Source: Bacillota bacterium (lineage in GTDB: Bacteria > Bacillota > DTU030 > DUMP01). From it: DNA of 43,002 nt. The stretch spans positions 1 to 43,002 of the forward strand of contig JASKLG010000004.1 in the NCBI GenBank assembly GCA_030153805.1, read 5' to 3'. Below are positions 28,440 through 36,406 of the stretch, piece after piece. How positions within the stretch are numbered: the first letter of the stretch is position 1; each line of letters opens with the position of its first letter. Made by a program: the position numbers and the translations under genes. The notes under the pieces are model-generated. The model was not told the origin of the DNA. It saw only the letters and a list, made by a program, of their open reading frames with translations, and ran no database searches.

Positions 28440-29363
28440 TTGAAAAAAAGGGTGTTCCTGGCGGCGCTGGCTACGGTGCTGATTTTGGTTTCCGGGTGCG
28501 GCGGCGACCGGGTAGTAGGTACGGTCGGCGGCAAAGAGTTACGCGAAACGGATGTAGACAGGCGGGTGGCCATAGGCTCTCTCCTTATGCCTGAGCTGGA
28601 CGTGAGCCAAGTGCCGCGTGCCGGCGTGGTAGACCAGCTCTTGGAGGAAGAAATGCTGCTTACGGAAGCTGAAAATCAGGGGATCACGATTGAACCGGAA
28701 AAAGTAAAGGCGGCTTGGGAGGAACTTTACGCCGGCCTTATGGCCCAGTACGGAGATGCCGAGAAACTGGAGGCGGCGCTCAAAAAAGCCGGGATAACAG
28801 AGAGCGATCTGAAGAAAGTACTGGCAGACAACCTCAAGCTGGCGGAGCTTTACCAGAAGGTGACGGCCGACGTCAAGGTAAGTGCGGATGAGGCCGAGCA
28901 ATACTACCGGGAAAACTTGGCAGAGTTTGAGGTACCGGAACAGGTCAAGGCCAGCCACATCTTGGTGGCAGAAGAGAAATTGGCTGAGGAAATCCGCAGT
29001 CGGCTCCTCAAAGGTGAGGATTTCGCTGAGCTCGCCAGGGAATACTCCATAGACCCCGGTTCTAAGGAAACCGGCGGCGAGCTGGGATACTTTTCGCGTG
29101 GCCAGATGGTGCCTGAGTTTGACCAGGCGGCCTTTGATACTCCGGTCGGCGAGCTCAGCCCGGTAGTGAAGTCTAGTTTTGGTTTTCACATCATTAAGGT
29201 TGAGGATAAAAAACCTGCCCGCACTTTAAGTTTTGCCGAGGTAGAGGAGGTACTGACGAAACACCTGGAGGACCAAAGAAAGGCCGACAAATTCGCAGCC
29301 TTTATGGCCGATCTCAAGGAAAAGCTCAAGCCTCAAAACAAACTGCAGCCGTCGGCTTCCTGA
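28440..29363 (+). CDS. Peptidyl-prolyl cis-trans isomerase lipoprotein (SurA/PrsA-like parvulin)
   Basis: This is a 307-residue exported foldase. Starting at TTG 28440 it has a lipoprotein signal (KKRVFLAALATVLILVSGC, lipobox VSGC), a SurA-N-like helical domain (about 30-160; LLEEEMLLTEAENQGI), and one parvulin/PpiC domain (about 170-270; KASHILVAEEKLAEEI, then DPGSKETGGELGYFSRGQMVPEFDQAAF and FGFHIIKVED). It should assist folding of secreted proteins outside the membrane. AAGGGGG lies 8 nt before TTG 28440; a longer frame from GTG 28404 lacks such a site. It is 56 nt after mfd and upstream of spoVT, a place held by similar foldases in several clostridia. Confidence 0.88.
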   Translation: MKKRVFLAALATVLILVSGCGGDRVVGTVGGKELRETDVDRRVAIGSLLMPELDVSQVPRAGVVDQLLEEEMLLTEAENQGITIEPEKVKAAWEELYAGLMAQYGDAEKLEAALKKAGITESDLKKVLADNLKLAELYQKVTADVKVSADEAEQYYRENLAEFEVPEQVKASHILVAEEKLAEEIRSRLLKGEDFAELAREYSIDPGSKETGGELGYFSRGQMVPEFDQAAFDTPVGELSPVVKSSFGFHIIKVEDKKPARTLSFAEVEEVLTKHLEDQRKADKFAAFMADLKEKLKPQNKLQPSAS

Positions 29364-29398
29364 ACGCGGCACTTTTCCCCACTCCTCATGGCAAAAAT

Positions 29399-29428
29399 GA
29401 ATAAAAGTGTCAAAATCACTATATACTA
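29399..29428 (+). promoter_or_regulatory. Sigma-G-like promoter of spoVT
   Basis: GAATA (29399-29403), 18 bp, then TATACTA (29422-29428) is one base away from the forespore sigma-G pattern (GMATR, N17-18, CATNHTA). In Bacillus spoVT is transcribed by sigma-G, which supports the reading. Confidence 0.6.
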
Positions 29429-29474
29429 TCTGTGTAGAGATTCCCGGATGAAGCGGGGAAAAGGAGGGGTGGGA

Positions 29475-30032
29475 ATGAAGGCGACGGGCATCGTTCGACG
29501 CATCGACGACCTGGGACGTGTGGTTATACCCAAGGAGATTCGCAGAACCTTACGCATTCGGGAGGGAGACCCTCTAGAAATATTTGTAGACCGGGAAGGG
29601 GAGGTTATCCTTAAGAAATACTCCCCCATCGGCGAACTCAGCGATTTTGCTCAGGAATACGCAGATTCCCTCGCTGAAGCCGTAGGACACATCGCCTGCA
29701 TTGCCGATCGCGACACCATCATCGCCGTGGCCGGAGCCCCTAAGAAGGAGTTCCTTAACAAGCCGATTAGCCCCGCAGTGGAGAAGGTTATGGAGGAACG
29801 CCGGACGGTTCTCATCAACAATCCAAAAGAGAACAAGTACTGTAAGGATTGCGTGACTGAGGACGACGACTGCCGCTTCAGTGCCGAAGTTATCGCCCCC
29901 ATTATCGCCGAAGGGGATCCTATCGGGGCCGTAATACTCTGCTCCAAGAACCCCGATGTAAAAATGGGGGAGTTGGAGGTGAAGCTCGCCGAAACGGCTG
30001 CCGGCTTCCTGGCCAAGCAAATGGAACAATAA
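29475..30032 (+). CDS. spoVT: Stage V sporulation transcriptional regulator SpoVT
   Basis: SpoVT is a forespore regulator of sigma-G-dependent genes. The 185-residue protein has an N-terminal AbrB-type swapped-hairpin DNA-binding domain (about 1-52; KATGIVRRIDDLGRVVIPKEIRRTLRIREGDPLEIFVDREGEV) and a C-terminal GAF-like domain (about 56-178), as in Bacillus SpoVT (178 residues). ATG 29475 is chosen because AAGGAGGGG precedes it and the AbrB fold begins at KATGIVR; the in-frame ATG at 29388 lies upstream of the promoter. A terminator follows, so it is monocistronic. Cysteines in the GAF-like domain (KYCKDCVTEDDDC) are conserved in clostridial homologues as far as I recall. Confidence 0.95.
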   Translation: MKATGIVRRIDDLGRVVIPKEIRRTLRIREGDPLEIFVDREGEVILKKYSPIGELSDFAQEYADSLAEAVGHIACIADRDTIIAVAGAPKKEFLNKPISPAVEKVMEERRTVLINNPKENKYCKDCVTEDDDCRFSAEVIAPIIAEGDPIGAVILCSKNPDVKMGELEVKLAETAAGFLAKQMEQ

Positions 30033-30049
30033 AGCGACGGGGTAAAGGT

Positions 30050-30079
30050 GGGACCGGGTTTAACGCCGGTCCCCTTTTT
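30050..30079 (+). terminator. Terminator of spoVT
   Basis: GGGACCGG (30050-30057) pairs with CCGGTCCC (30066-30073) around an 8-nt loop, followed by C and T5. A TATAAT box lies just beyond (30082-30087) with a weak TTTAAC 17 bp before it, inside the hairpin loop. The spoVB promoter therefore seems to overlap this terminator. Confidence 0.85.
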
Positions 30080-30118
30080 GGTATAATGAGGAAGTGGCCC
30101 GGGAAGGGAGAGGTGGGC

Positions 30119-31711
30119 ATGAAAAACAACCGGTCGCAATCCTTCCTCGGCGGGGCGGCCATCCTAGCCGCGGCCGGAATTATAAGCAAGGTTTTCGGCG
30201 CCGTTTACCGCATTCCGTTGGCGCGCCTCATCGGTGCAGAAGGTATGGGCCTTTACGGCATGGCCTACCCGCTGTACACCATGATTTTGGCTCTTTCGAC
30301 GGCGGGCGTGCCGGTGGCCATATCCAAACTGGTGGCCGAGAAGCTGGCTCAGGAGAAGCTGGGTGAGGCACGGCAGGTTTTCCGCGTAGCCCTAGAAGCC
30401 CTCTTCGCTTCCGGGTTGGCCTTTAGCCTTCTTCTTTTCGGCTTAGTGCACTTTATGGTAGGGCATGGTTTCCTGCGCGATGCCCGTGCCTTCTGGCCGG
30501 TGGTGGCCATCTCTCCGGCCGTTTTTCTGGTGGCAGTGGTGTCGGTTCTCCGCGGCTATTTCCAAGGCCAGCAAAACATGCTGCCGACGGCAGCATCTCA
30601 GGTGCTGGAGCAAATTCTTAGAGCGGGCACGGCGCTCCTTTTGGGTTACCTTCTTATTAGGCGCGGGGTTGAGTTCGCGGCCGCCGGCGCAGCGTTTGGT
30701 GCAGTGACCGGGGCGGCGGGCGCGCTGGCGGTCCTTCTCTGGTATATGAGAAGAGAGGGTCTCACCTTTAGAGAAAGGGTGGAGCCGGGGGCACGCTGGA
30801 AAATCCTGCGTAACGTATTCAGCCTGGCCGTTCCTGTGTCCCTCGCCGGCCTGGTGATGCCCATTATGCAAAACTTGGACGTGATCATCGTCCCGCGCCG
30901 TTTGGAAGCGGCCGGGTACGGCGTTCGCGAGGCAACGGCTCTTTTTGGGCAGCTTTCACAAATGGCGGCCACCTTGATCAATCTTCCTACCATCATAACC
31001 GTGGCCTTGAGTGTGAGCTTGGTGCCGGCCATCTCGGCCGCGGTTGCCGGCGGGGATAAGGCAGTACTTAGGGCGCGTATGGAAACGGCGCTTCGGTTGA
31101 CGGTTCTCCTTGAACTTCCGGCCTTTGTCGGGCTTTTCGTCCTGGCCCGGCCGGTTATGGCGCTTCTTTACGACCTGCCCGCTGCTGGGACGGCGCTCGC
31201 CTCCCTTTCGGCCAGCTGTCTCTTCCTCGGTCTGCATCAGACTACGTCCGGGATTCTGCAGGGTTTAGGCCGTACGGATATCCCTGTGCGCAGCTTGCTG
31301 GTCGGAGCGGCGGTCAAAGTGTTCTTAACTTACGTCCTTACGGCCATTCCCGCCCTCGGCATTCGGGGGGCCGCCTTGGGTACGGTGGCCACCTTCACCG
31401 TGGCTGTGCTTTTTAATTCCCTGGCCATCGATCGGCTGGTCGGTTTTCCCTGGAATACCCGGGAGCTGGTGCTCAAACCCGCTGCAGCCGCCATAATTAT
31501 GGCCGCCTGCGTACAAACCGGATACCGGCTCTTGCTGCCGCTATTGGGGACGAGCCTTGCGACGGTTTCGGCTATCGGGATTGGTGTGGCATCTTACGGA
31601 TTGGCCCTTATCGTCGTTCGCGCTGTGCGCCCAGAGGACCTGGAGCTATTGCCCGGGCCGGTTCGTGCCATTGCCCGGTATCTCCGGGTGCCAAGCCCTG
31701 CAAGGAGGTAA
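30119..31711 (+). CDS. spoVB: SpoVB/MurJ-like polysaccharide (lipid) flippase
   Basis: This is a 530-residue integral membrane protein of the MOP/MVF superfamily with about 14 hydrophobic segments. The start SFLGGAAILAAAGIISKVFGAVYRIPLARLIGAEGMGLYGMAYPLYT is characteristic of the SpoVB/YabM group; these proteins flip lipid-linked precursors and SpoVB is needed for the spore cortex. ATG 30119 follows GGGAGAGGTGGG; the in-frame start at 30086 has no site. The order spoVT-yabM-mazG is the Bacillus order. It ends inside the ribosome site of mazG. Confidence 0.92.
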   Translation: MKNNRSQSFLGGAAILAAAGIISKVFGAVYRIPLARLIGAEGMGLYGMAYPLYTMILALSTAGVPVAISKLVAEKLAQEKLGEARQVFRVALEALFASGLAFSLLLFGLVHFMVGHGFLRDARAFWPVVAISPAVFLVAVVSVLRGYFQGQQNMLPTAASQVLEQILRAGTALLLGYLLIRRGVEFAAAGAAFGAVTGAAGALAVLLWYMRREGLTFRERVEPGARWKILRNVFSLAVPVSLAGLVMPIMQNLDVIIVPRRLEAAGYGVREATALFGQLSQMAATLINLPTIITVALSVSLVPAISAAVAGGDKAVLRARMETALRLTVLLELPAFVGLFVLARPVMALLYDLPAAGTALASLSASCLFLGLHQTTSGILQGLGRTDIPVRSLLVGAAVKVFLTYVLTAIPALGIRGAALGTVATFTVAVLFNSLAIDRLVGFPWNTRELVLKPAAAAIIMAACVQTGYRLLLPLLGTSLATVSAIGIGVASYGLALIVVRAVRPEDLELLPGPVRAIARYLRVPSPARR

Positions 31712-31715
31712 GAAA

Positions 31716-33254
31716 ATGGCCAAGATCACTGTGGTCGGACTCGGACCGGCCGGCCTGGACCTGGTTCCACCCCGGTCACGGCAGGCACTGGAGGCGGGCC
31801 CCCTTTATCTCAGAACGGCCAGGCATCCGGCGGCCGAAGAGCTCTTATCTTCCGGCCGCACGGATATACGGAGCTTTGATGATCTTTACGATAAAGCGGA
31901 AAGCTTCGAAGCGCTCTACGCTCAGATAGTATCCGAACTCATTCATGCCGCCGGGAAGGCCGATATCGTCTATGCCGTGCCCGGCCACCCCTTGGTGGCC
32001 GAGGACACGGTGCGCCGCCTGCGGGAGCTGGCTCCGTACTCCGGGGTAGAGCTGGAGATAATCCCGGCGGTGAGCTGCCTCGATACCATCTTCATCTCCC
32101 TCGGCCTCGACCCGGCGGCGGGGCTCGAGGTGCGCGATGCCCTTACCTTTGACAGCAAGCCCCTCAACCCGGCCGTCCCTCTTCTCCTTCTCCAGGTATA
32201 CAGCCGGCTCGTAGCGGGAGATGTTAAGCTGAGGCTCATGGAAGTTTACCCGCCTGAGCATGCCGTAAAGCTGGTACGGGCGGCAGGAGTCCCCGGCGAG
32301 GAGGCCGTCGAGGAGCTTCCCCTCTACGAGCTGGACCACCGGCCCTGCGACCACCTCACCAGCCTGTACGTGCCGCCTATTCCTGCAGCGGAGCCTCACC
32401 GCTACCCGCTGGACCCACTGGTCGAGGTCATGGCTGCTCTGCGCGGCCCACACGGTTGCCCGTGGGATAAGGAACAAACCCATGCACTTCTCCGCCGGTA
32501 CCTCATTGAGGAGTGTTATGAGGTCATTGAAGCTATTGATGAGAACGACATGCATAAACTCCGGGAAGAGTTGGGAGACTTACTTTTACAGGTGGTCTTC
32601 CACGCCCGCTTGGCTGAAGAGACCGGGCACTTCAATATAAACGATGTTATCCAGGGAATTGTGGCCAAGATGATCCGGCGTCACCCGCACGTTTTTGGTG
32701 AGATTCGAGTGAAGGACTCCTCTGAGGTGCTGGCCAACTGGCAGGAGATTAAACGCCGGGAAAAAGAAGAAGCAGGCGAGATCCCAACTGCTTTGGGCGG
32801 TGTGCCGCGTGCTCTGCCGGCACTCCTTCGAGCCTACAAGGTTCAAGGGCGGGCGGCACGGGTGGGTTTCGACTGGCCGAACGTGGAGGGTGCCTGGGAA
32901 AAGGTAAGAGAAGAGATGGAGGAACTGAAGGCGGCCGCTGCCGCCGGCGATAAGACGGCGGTGGAGGAGGAATTAGGAGACCTCCTTTTTGCGGTGGTCA
33001 ACGTGGCACGTTTTCTCAAGGTGGAGCCGGAGCTGGCGCTTGCCACTACCACCCGTAAGTTCGAGGAGCGGTTCGCTTTCATCGAACAAGCCGCCGCTGC
33101 CATGGGGCGACCACTGAACGACCTGACCCTGGATGAGATGGATGCTCTCTGGGAAAAAGCTAAAGGAATGGAAAAACTTTCTTCAGCCCCGCGAAAGCAG
33201 AAGGATATTGGCTTTTCTTGGAGAATAGAAGAACAAGGTGACAGGGACGAATGA
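31716..33254 (+). CDS. mazG: Tetrapyrrole methylase domain-MazG NTP pyrophosphohydrolase fusion
   Basis: This 512-residue protein fuses two domains, as Bacillus YabN does. Residues about 1-220 are a SAM-dependent tetrapyrrole (corrin/porphyrin) methylase-like domain (KITVVGLGPAGLDLVPP, DIVYAVPGHPLVAEDTVRRL, IIPAVSCLDTIF). Residues about 240-490 are MazG, with LRGPHGCPWDKEQTHALLRRYLIEECYEV, EELGDLLLQVVFHARLA and a second EEELGDLLFAVVNVAR. MazG hydrolyses nucleoside triphosphates to monophosphates and PPi, cleaning the nucleotide pool; the role of the methylase part is not known. ATG 31716 follows AAGGAGGT. It sits between spoVB and hup in conserved order. Confidence 0.93.
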   Translation: MAKITVVGLGPAGLDLVPPRSRQALEAGPLYLRTARHPAAEELLSSGRTDIRSFDDLYDKAESFEALYAQIVSELIHAAGKADIVYAVPGHPLVAEDTVRRLRELAPYSGVELEIIPAVSCLDTIFISLGLDPAAGLEVRDALTFDSKPLNPAVPLLLLQVYSRLVAGDVKLRLMEVYPPEHAVKLVRAAGVPGEEAVEELPLYELDHRPCDHLTSLYVPPIPAAEPHRYPLDPLVEVMAALRGPHGCPWDKEQTHALLRRYLIEECYEVIEAIDENDMHKLREELGDLLLQVVFHARLAEETGHFNINDVIQGIVAKMIRRHPHVFGEIRVKDSSEVLANWQEIKRREKEEAGEIPTALGGVPRALPALLRAYKVQGRAARVGFDWPNVEGAWEKVREEMEELKAAAAAGDKTAVEEELGDLLFAVVNVARFLKVEPELALATTTRKFEERFAFIEQAAAAMGRPLNDLTLDEMDALWEKAKGMEKLSSAPRKQKDIGFSWRIEEQGDRDE

Positions 33255-33267
33255 GGAGGGATAGTTG

Positions 33268-33543
33268 GTGAACAAATCCGACCTGGTGGGCGTTGTAGCT
33301 GAGAAGAGTGGTCTTACCAAAAAAGACGCGGAAAAAGCCGTAAACGCAGTTTTTGACGCCGTAACTGAAGCTCTAGCTGCCGGCGAGAAAGTGCAGGTAG
33401 TTGGTTTCGGCACCTTCGAGGTCCGGGAACGGGCCGCCCGTAAGGGCCGCAATCCGCAGACGGGAGAGGAAATCGAAATTGCTGCGGCCAAGCTCCCGGT
33501 GTTTAAGGCAGGAAAAGGGCTGCGGGAGACGGTCAGTAAGTAA
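33268..33543 (+). CDS. hup: HU family DNA-binding protein
   Basis: This is a 91-residue nucleoid protein, the standard HU size. It begins with [31 protein letters not shown] and has the DNA-arm region [25 protein letters not shown], ending [12 protein letters not shown] bends and compacts DNA as a dimer. GTG 33268 is chosen over TTG 33265 for the 7-nt spacing to GAGGAGGG. A small hairpin terminator follows. Confidence 0.96.
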   Translation: MNKSDLVGVVAEKSGLTKKDAEKAVNAVFDAVTEALAAGEKVQVVGFGTFEVRERAARKGRNPQTGEEIEIAAAKLPVFKAGKGLRETVSK

Positions 33544-33559
33544 CCTGGAATTTAGTCTT

Positions 33560-33582
33560 AAGGCGGCCGTGCGGCCGCCTTA
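33560..33582 (+). terminator. Hairpin after hup
   Basis: AAGGCGGCCG (33560-33569) and CGGCCGCCTT (33572-33581) form a perfect GC-rich stem with a tiny loop. The tail TATTGC is poor in T, so termination is likely weak and rqcP may be read through. Confidence 0.55.
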
Positions 33583-33616
33583 TTGCATCAAGCGACGAAC
33601 CTGGAGGAGGCTTTCG

Positions 33617-33898
33617 ATGCGCCTCGACAAATTTCTAAAAGTGGCGCGTCTGGTGAAAAGGCGCACTTTAGCTAAAGAGGTATCTGATCAGGGCAGGATT
33701 CTCATCAACGGGCGGGTGGCCAAGCCGGCGAGCGAGGTCAAGAGCGGGGATACCCTTGAGCTCACCTGGGGCGGCCGGCGAGTCACGGTAGAAGTGCTGG
33801 CGACGCCCGAAACTGTGCCTGCTGCTGAAGCGAAAAACTTGTACCGCGTAATTAAAGAAGAACCGCTCGGTACCGGACAGGCGCCGGAGGGGGAGTAA
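33617..33898 (+). CDS. rqcP: S4-domain RNA-binding protein RqcP (YabO)
   Basis: This is a 93-residue S4-fold RNA-binding protein. RLDKFLKVARLVKRRTLAKEVSDQGRILINGRVAKPASEVKSGDTLEL is typical of the YabO/Hsp15-like group. In Bacillus RqcP helps RqcH add alanine tails to nascent chains on stalled 50S subunits. The C-terminal tail (about 70-93) is longer and acidic. ATG 33617 follows GGAGGAGG; a much longer upstream frame overlaps hup and is spurious. The place after hup and before the yabP group is conserved. Confidence 0.93.
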   Translation: MRLDKFLKVARLVKRRTLAKEVSDQGRILINGRVAKPASEVKSGDTLELTWGGRRVTVEVLATPETVPAAEAKNLYRVIKEEPLGTGQAPEGE

Positions 33899-33922
33899 GC
33901 GTAAACACAGCCGACCATACTA
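33893..33922 (+). promoter_or_regulatory. Candidate sporulation-sigma promoter of spoIID
   Basis: GAGTA (33893-33897), 18 bp, then CATACTA (33916-33922). The -10 matches the sigma-F/G pattern fully and resembles sigma-E; the -35 has one mismatch to sigma-G. spoIID is sigma-E-dependent in Bacillus, so the sigma factor is left open. Confidence 0.4.
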
Positions 33923-33953
33923 AAGGCAAGGAAGCTCTAAGGGGGTTCTAACT

Positions 33954-34937
33954 ATGATCCGGAACCGCCGTTTTCTTGTCTTGGTGATTTTCTTTCTGCT
34001 GGCGGCCGCTTCGGGATGCCTGCGCCGCCCCCAGCAGTCTCCTCTTCCGTCGCCGGAGAAAAAGCCACAGGCTACAGGGCCGGTGGAAGTGGCCCGTTCA
34101 GGGCGCGAGCCGACGCTGTCCCTCTACGATAACCAGACCGGGCAGCGCCTTAGCATTAAACTTGAAGACTATGTGGCCGGTGTGGTGGCCGCGGAAATGA
34201 ATCCTAAGTGGCCGGTGAATGCTTTGGCGGCACAAGCCATCCTTGCGCGGACCTTCACTCTACAGGAATTGGAAAGTAAAGGCGGCACGCGTGCCTTACA
34301 CGGTACCGACGTTTCGACCAAAGTGGAAGAATTTCAAGCCTACGATCCAACCCGCATAAATGATAACGTGCGCCGCGCGGTAGAGATGACCCGTGGCGAA
34401 GTGGCCACCTATGGCGGCAAGTTCATCCGCGCTTGGTTCAGCGCCTATGCCGGCCCGCGTACAGCTGTGGCTAAGGAAGGCTTGGCTTTCAAAGAACCCG
34501 AGCCGCCTTACATTCAAAGCGTGAAAAGTCCGGGCGTTCGGTACGCTCCGCCGGATGATAAGAACTGGACCGTAACCTTTACCCGTTCGGAAATAGAGGC
34601 CGCTCTAGCCAAGATGGGCCTTAAGCCGGGTGGGGGGAACACGGTAAGCATAGTAGAACGCGGCCCTACCGGGCGCGCCGTGACCCTTAATGTGTACGGA
34701 ACAAAGGTTAACGGTGCGGATTTTCGGGTGGCCATCGGCAACACGCGGCTCAAGTCCATTCTCATCGACGACATCACAACGAGTGGGGACCGGGTTGCGT
34801 TCCGCGGACGAGGTTACGGTCACGGGGTGGGCATGTGCCAGTGGGGTGCTTATGCGATGGCCAAGGAAGGCAAAAGTCCGGAGGATATCATTCGCTACTT
34901 TTTCAAAGGAGTCAGAGTCGAACGGCTGTACCGTTAG
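33954..34937 (+). CDS. spoIID: SpoIID/LytB-domain lytic transglycosylase, lipoprotein
   Basis: This is a 327-residue exported protein. The N-terminal signal has a lipobox-like AASGC with Cys near 22. The SpoIID domain follows (about 45-320): LEDYVAGVVAAEMNPKWPVNALAAQAILARTFTL with the catalytic glutamate in AAEM, GEVATYGGKFIRAWFSAYAGPRT, FRVAIGNTRLKSIL and GRGYGHGVGMCQWGAYAMAKEGKSPEDIIRYFFKGV. SpoIID cleaves glycan strands during engulfment of the forespore; paralogues act in amidase activation. In Bacillus spoIID lies elsewhere, so this copy within the yab cluster could be spoIID or a paralogue. ATG 33954 follows AGGGGG. Confidence 0.88.
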   Translation: MIRNRRFLVLVIFFLLAAASGCLRRPQQSPLPSPEKKPQATGPVEVARSGREPTLSLYDNQTGQRLSIKLEDYVAGVVAAEMNPKWPVNALAAQAILARTFTLQELESKGGTRALHGTDVSTKVEEFQAYDPTRINDNVRRAVEMTRGEVATYGGKFIRAWFSAYAGPRTAVAKEGLAFKEPEPPYIQSVKSPGVRYAPPDDKNWTVTFTRSEIEAALAKMGLKPGGGNTVSIVERGPTGRAVTLNVYGTKVNGADFRVAIGNTRLKSILIDDITTSGDRVAFRGRGYGHGVGMCQWGAYAMAKEGKSPEDIIRYFFKGVRVERLYR

Positions 34938-35036
34938 TATTCGGGGCAGCTGCAACTTCAGCCAAGGTTTTTTCGGGTCCCAGGGGTTATTTGCGAGACA
35001 CCCTGGGCCCTGCTGTTTTAAGACTGTTTTCTGCCT

Positions 35037-35066
35037 GTCATGCCGCGTGATCACCACGCATATCAT
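35037..35066 (+). promoter_or_regulatory. Candidate sigma-E promoter of yabP-yabQ
   Basis: GTCATGC (35037-35043), 15 bp, then CATATCAT (35059-35066) resembles the sigma-E pattern (about GHATATT, N14, CATACAAT) with several mismatches. yabP and yabQ are mother-cell genes in Bacillus. Support is weak by sequence alone. Confidence 0.35.
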
Positions 35067-35135
35067 ATATAGAAATGAAATGGAATCTTAACACCCGGTC
35101 CGGCGCGAACACCGAGCGGCGGGGGAGGGAAGAAT

Positions 35136-35411
35136 ATGGACCTTAGAAATGAGGAACATCGTATCATATTACTCAACCGGGAAAAGTTGGAGGTCAGCGG
35201 CGTCCGTGGCGTGGCCAGTTTCAACGATAGGGGAATTGTTCTCGAAACTAACATGGGAATCCTTCGTTGCAAGGGTCAGGGGTTGCACATCAAACAGCTC
35301 AGCCTCGAGCAGGGCAGAGTGGAGGTTGAAGGCGAAATCGCCGGCCTGGAGTACGGGGAGACAGAGGAAGAAAGAAAAAGCAAAGGAATCCTAGCACGCC
35401 TTCTGAAATGA
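35136..35411 (+). CDS. yabP: Sporulation protein YabP
   Basis: This is a 91-residue member of the YabP/YqfC family. It shows the typical beta-rich pattern EEHRIILLNREKLEVSGVRGVASFNDRGIVLETNMGILRCKGQGLHIKQLSLEQGRVEVEGEI. In Bacillus the gene is made in the mother cell and affects sporulation; its biochemical role is unknown. ATG 35136 follows GGGGAGGGAAG. yabQ begins 16 nt later. The gene order yabP-yabQ-divIC-yabR is the same as in Bacillus. Confidence 0.94.
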   Translation: MDLRNEEHRIILLNREKLEVSGVRGVASFNDRGIVLETNMGILRCKGQGLHIKQLSLEQGRVEVEGEIAGLEYGETEEERKSKGILARLLK

Positions 35412-35426
35412 GGGGAGAGGTGAGGC

Positions 35427-35903
35427 GTGCCCGAGAGCGAACTTGCCACCCTGGGCTGGACTTTGGCCTGCGGAGCCGGTTTGGGTTTGCTTTTCGACCT
35501 TTGGCGGGCCTACCGCGCCGTTCTAAGTCCGGGTTGGATCATAACTTCTTTAGGCGACCTCATTTATTGGGCTTTGTCGGCTTTGCTGGTGGCCGGGTCT
35601 TTACTCATCATCAACTACGGGCAGGTCCGCATGTATATTTTTCTCAGCCTCGGGCTGGGTTTCTTCAGTTATCAAGTCCTCCTGAGCCCCTTTCTGCGCC
35701 GGCCTATGCGCCATTTGGTGCGCCTATCCTACCGTTGGGCAGAGAGAGTGTTACGTGTTCTTACCCTGCCCATCTGGTTACCGGCAGCTGTTGGGCTGTG
35801 TTTCGGCAGGGGGGTCACGGCGGGAAGCCGGCGGGTAGTAAGAAAACTCGCCCGGCTGGCGAAAAGAAAAATCGAATTAATTCGGCCTAAAAAGAAGCCT
35901 TGA
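35427..35903 (+). CDS. yabQ: Spore cortex biosynthesis protein YabQ
   Basis: This 158-residue membrane protein has four or so hydrophobic segments, then a basic C-terminal tail (RRVVRKLARLAKRKIELIRPKKK). YabQ in Bacillus localises to the outer forespore membrane and is needed for cortex formation. The start LGWTLACGAGLGLLFDLWRAYRAVL and SLGDLIYWALSALLVAGSLLIINYGQVRMYIFLSLGLGFFSY fit the family. GTG 35427 is preceded by GGGGAGAGGTG. It forms a transcription unit with yabP. Confidence 0.92.
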   Translation: MPESELATLGWTLACGAGLGLLFDLWRAYRAVLSPGWIITSLGDLIYWALSALLVAGSLLIINYGQVRMYIFLSLGLGFFSYQVLLSPFLRRPMRHLVRLSYRWAERVLRVLTLPIWLPAAVGLCFGRGVTAGSRRVVRKLARLAKRKIELIRPKKKP

Positions 35904-35974
35904 ACAGAAGGAAAAACGCCGCCGCTGCCGAAAAAGACAAGAACAAGGCTTAGTGAAAGACGAAGCGGCGTGAG

Positions 35975-36340
35975 GTGAAAAAGGTGGCATTTGCGCTCCG
36001 GAGCAGGCCGAGGCCTAGAGCCCTTGATGTACCTTGGCAGAAGAAATCCAGAAGGAAAAGAAAGTTTAGCTGGACCAAGGCCGTCCTCTTGAGCCTTGTG
36101 CTTTACTTCGCTTACTCGTCTTCTAAGCAGGTGCAACTGGCGCTTGAACTTCGGGCAAAACTAGACCGGGTGAACAAGGAAATTGTTGCTACCCAGCAGC
36201 GAACGGAAGAACTGCGCCGGGAAATAGAGTACCTTAAGAGCGATGCCTATGTAGAAAAAGTGGCCCGCGAAGAACTCGGTTTGGTAAAACCGGGAGAGAT
36301 CATTTTTATGCCCGCCGCAAAGCCGGATAAAAACCGTTGA
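35975..36340 (+). CDS. divIC: Septum formation initiator family protein DivIC/FtsB
   Basis: This is a 121-residue bitopic membrane protein. It has a strongly basic cytoplasmic N terminus (about 1-32), one membrane segment (about 33-50, AVLLSLVLYFAYSSS), a leucine-zipper-like coiled coil (about 52-92; LELRAKLDRVNKEIVATQQRTEELRREIEYL) and the conserved AREELGLVKPGEIIF. DivIC/FtsB forms a complex with FtsL and DivIB/FtsQ that activates septal peptidoglycan synthesis. The GTG start is 35975. Its TGA stop (36338-36340) is part of the -35 box of the yabR promoter. Confidence 0.92.
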   Translation: MKKVAFALRSRPRPRALDVPWQKKSRRKRKFSWTKAVLLSLVLYFAYSSSKQVQLALELRAKLDRVNKEIVATQQRTEELRREIEYLKSDAYVEKVAREELGLVKPGEIIFMPAAKPDKNR

Positions 36341-36366
36341 CAGAAAAAAGGGTTGACAGTTATAAT
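36337..36366 (+). promoter_or_regulatory. Consensus sigma-A promoter of yabR
   Basis: TTGACA (36337-36342), 18 bp, then TATAAT (36361-36366); both boxes are perfect. The -35 contains the divIC stop codon. A second TTGACA at 36353-36358 has no matching -10 at normal distance. Confidence 0.85.
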
Positions 36367-36406
36367 ATTTCTGTTGGAGACAATATTAAGGAGGAAAGGC
36401 TCGCGC

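Noticed and set aside
31557-31715. N-terminal extension of mazG into spoVB
   Set aside because: The extension overlaps the conserved end of the flippase. ATG 31716 has an ideal AAGGAGGT and begins at the methylase KITVVGLG strand.
34951-35030. Terminator after spoIID
   Set aside because: A GGG-CCCAGGG/CCCTGGG-CC stem is present (34975-35010) but has a long loop and no T tract, so it was not called.
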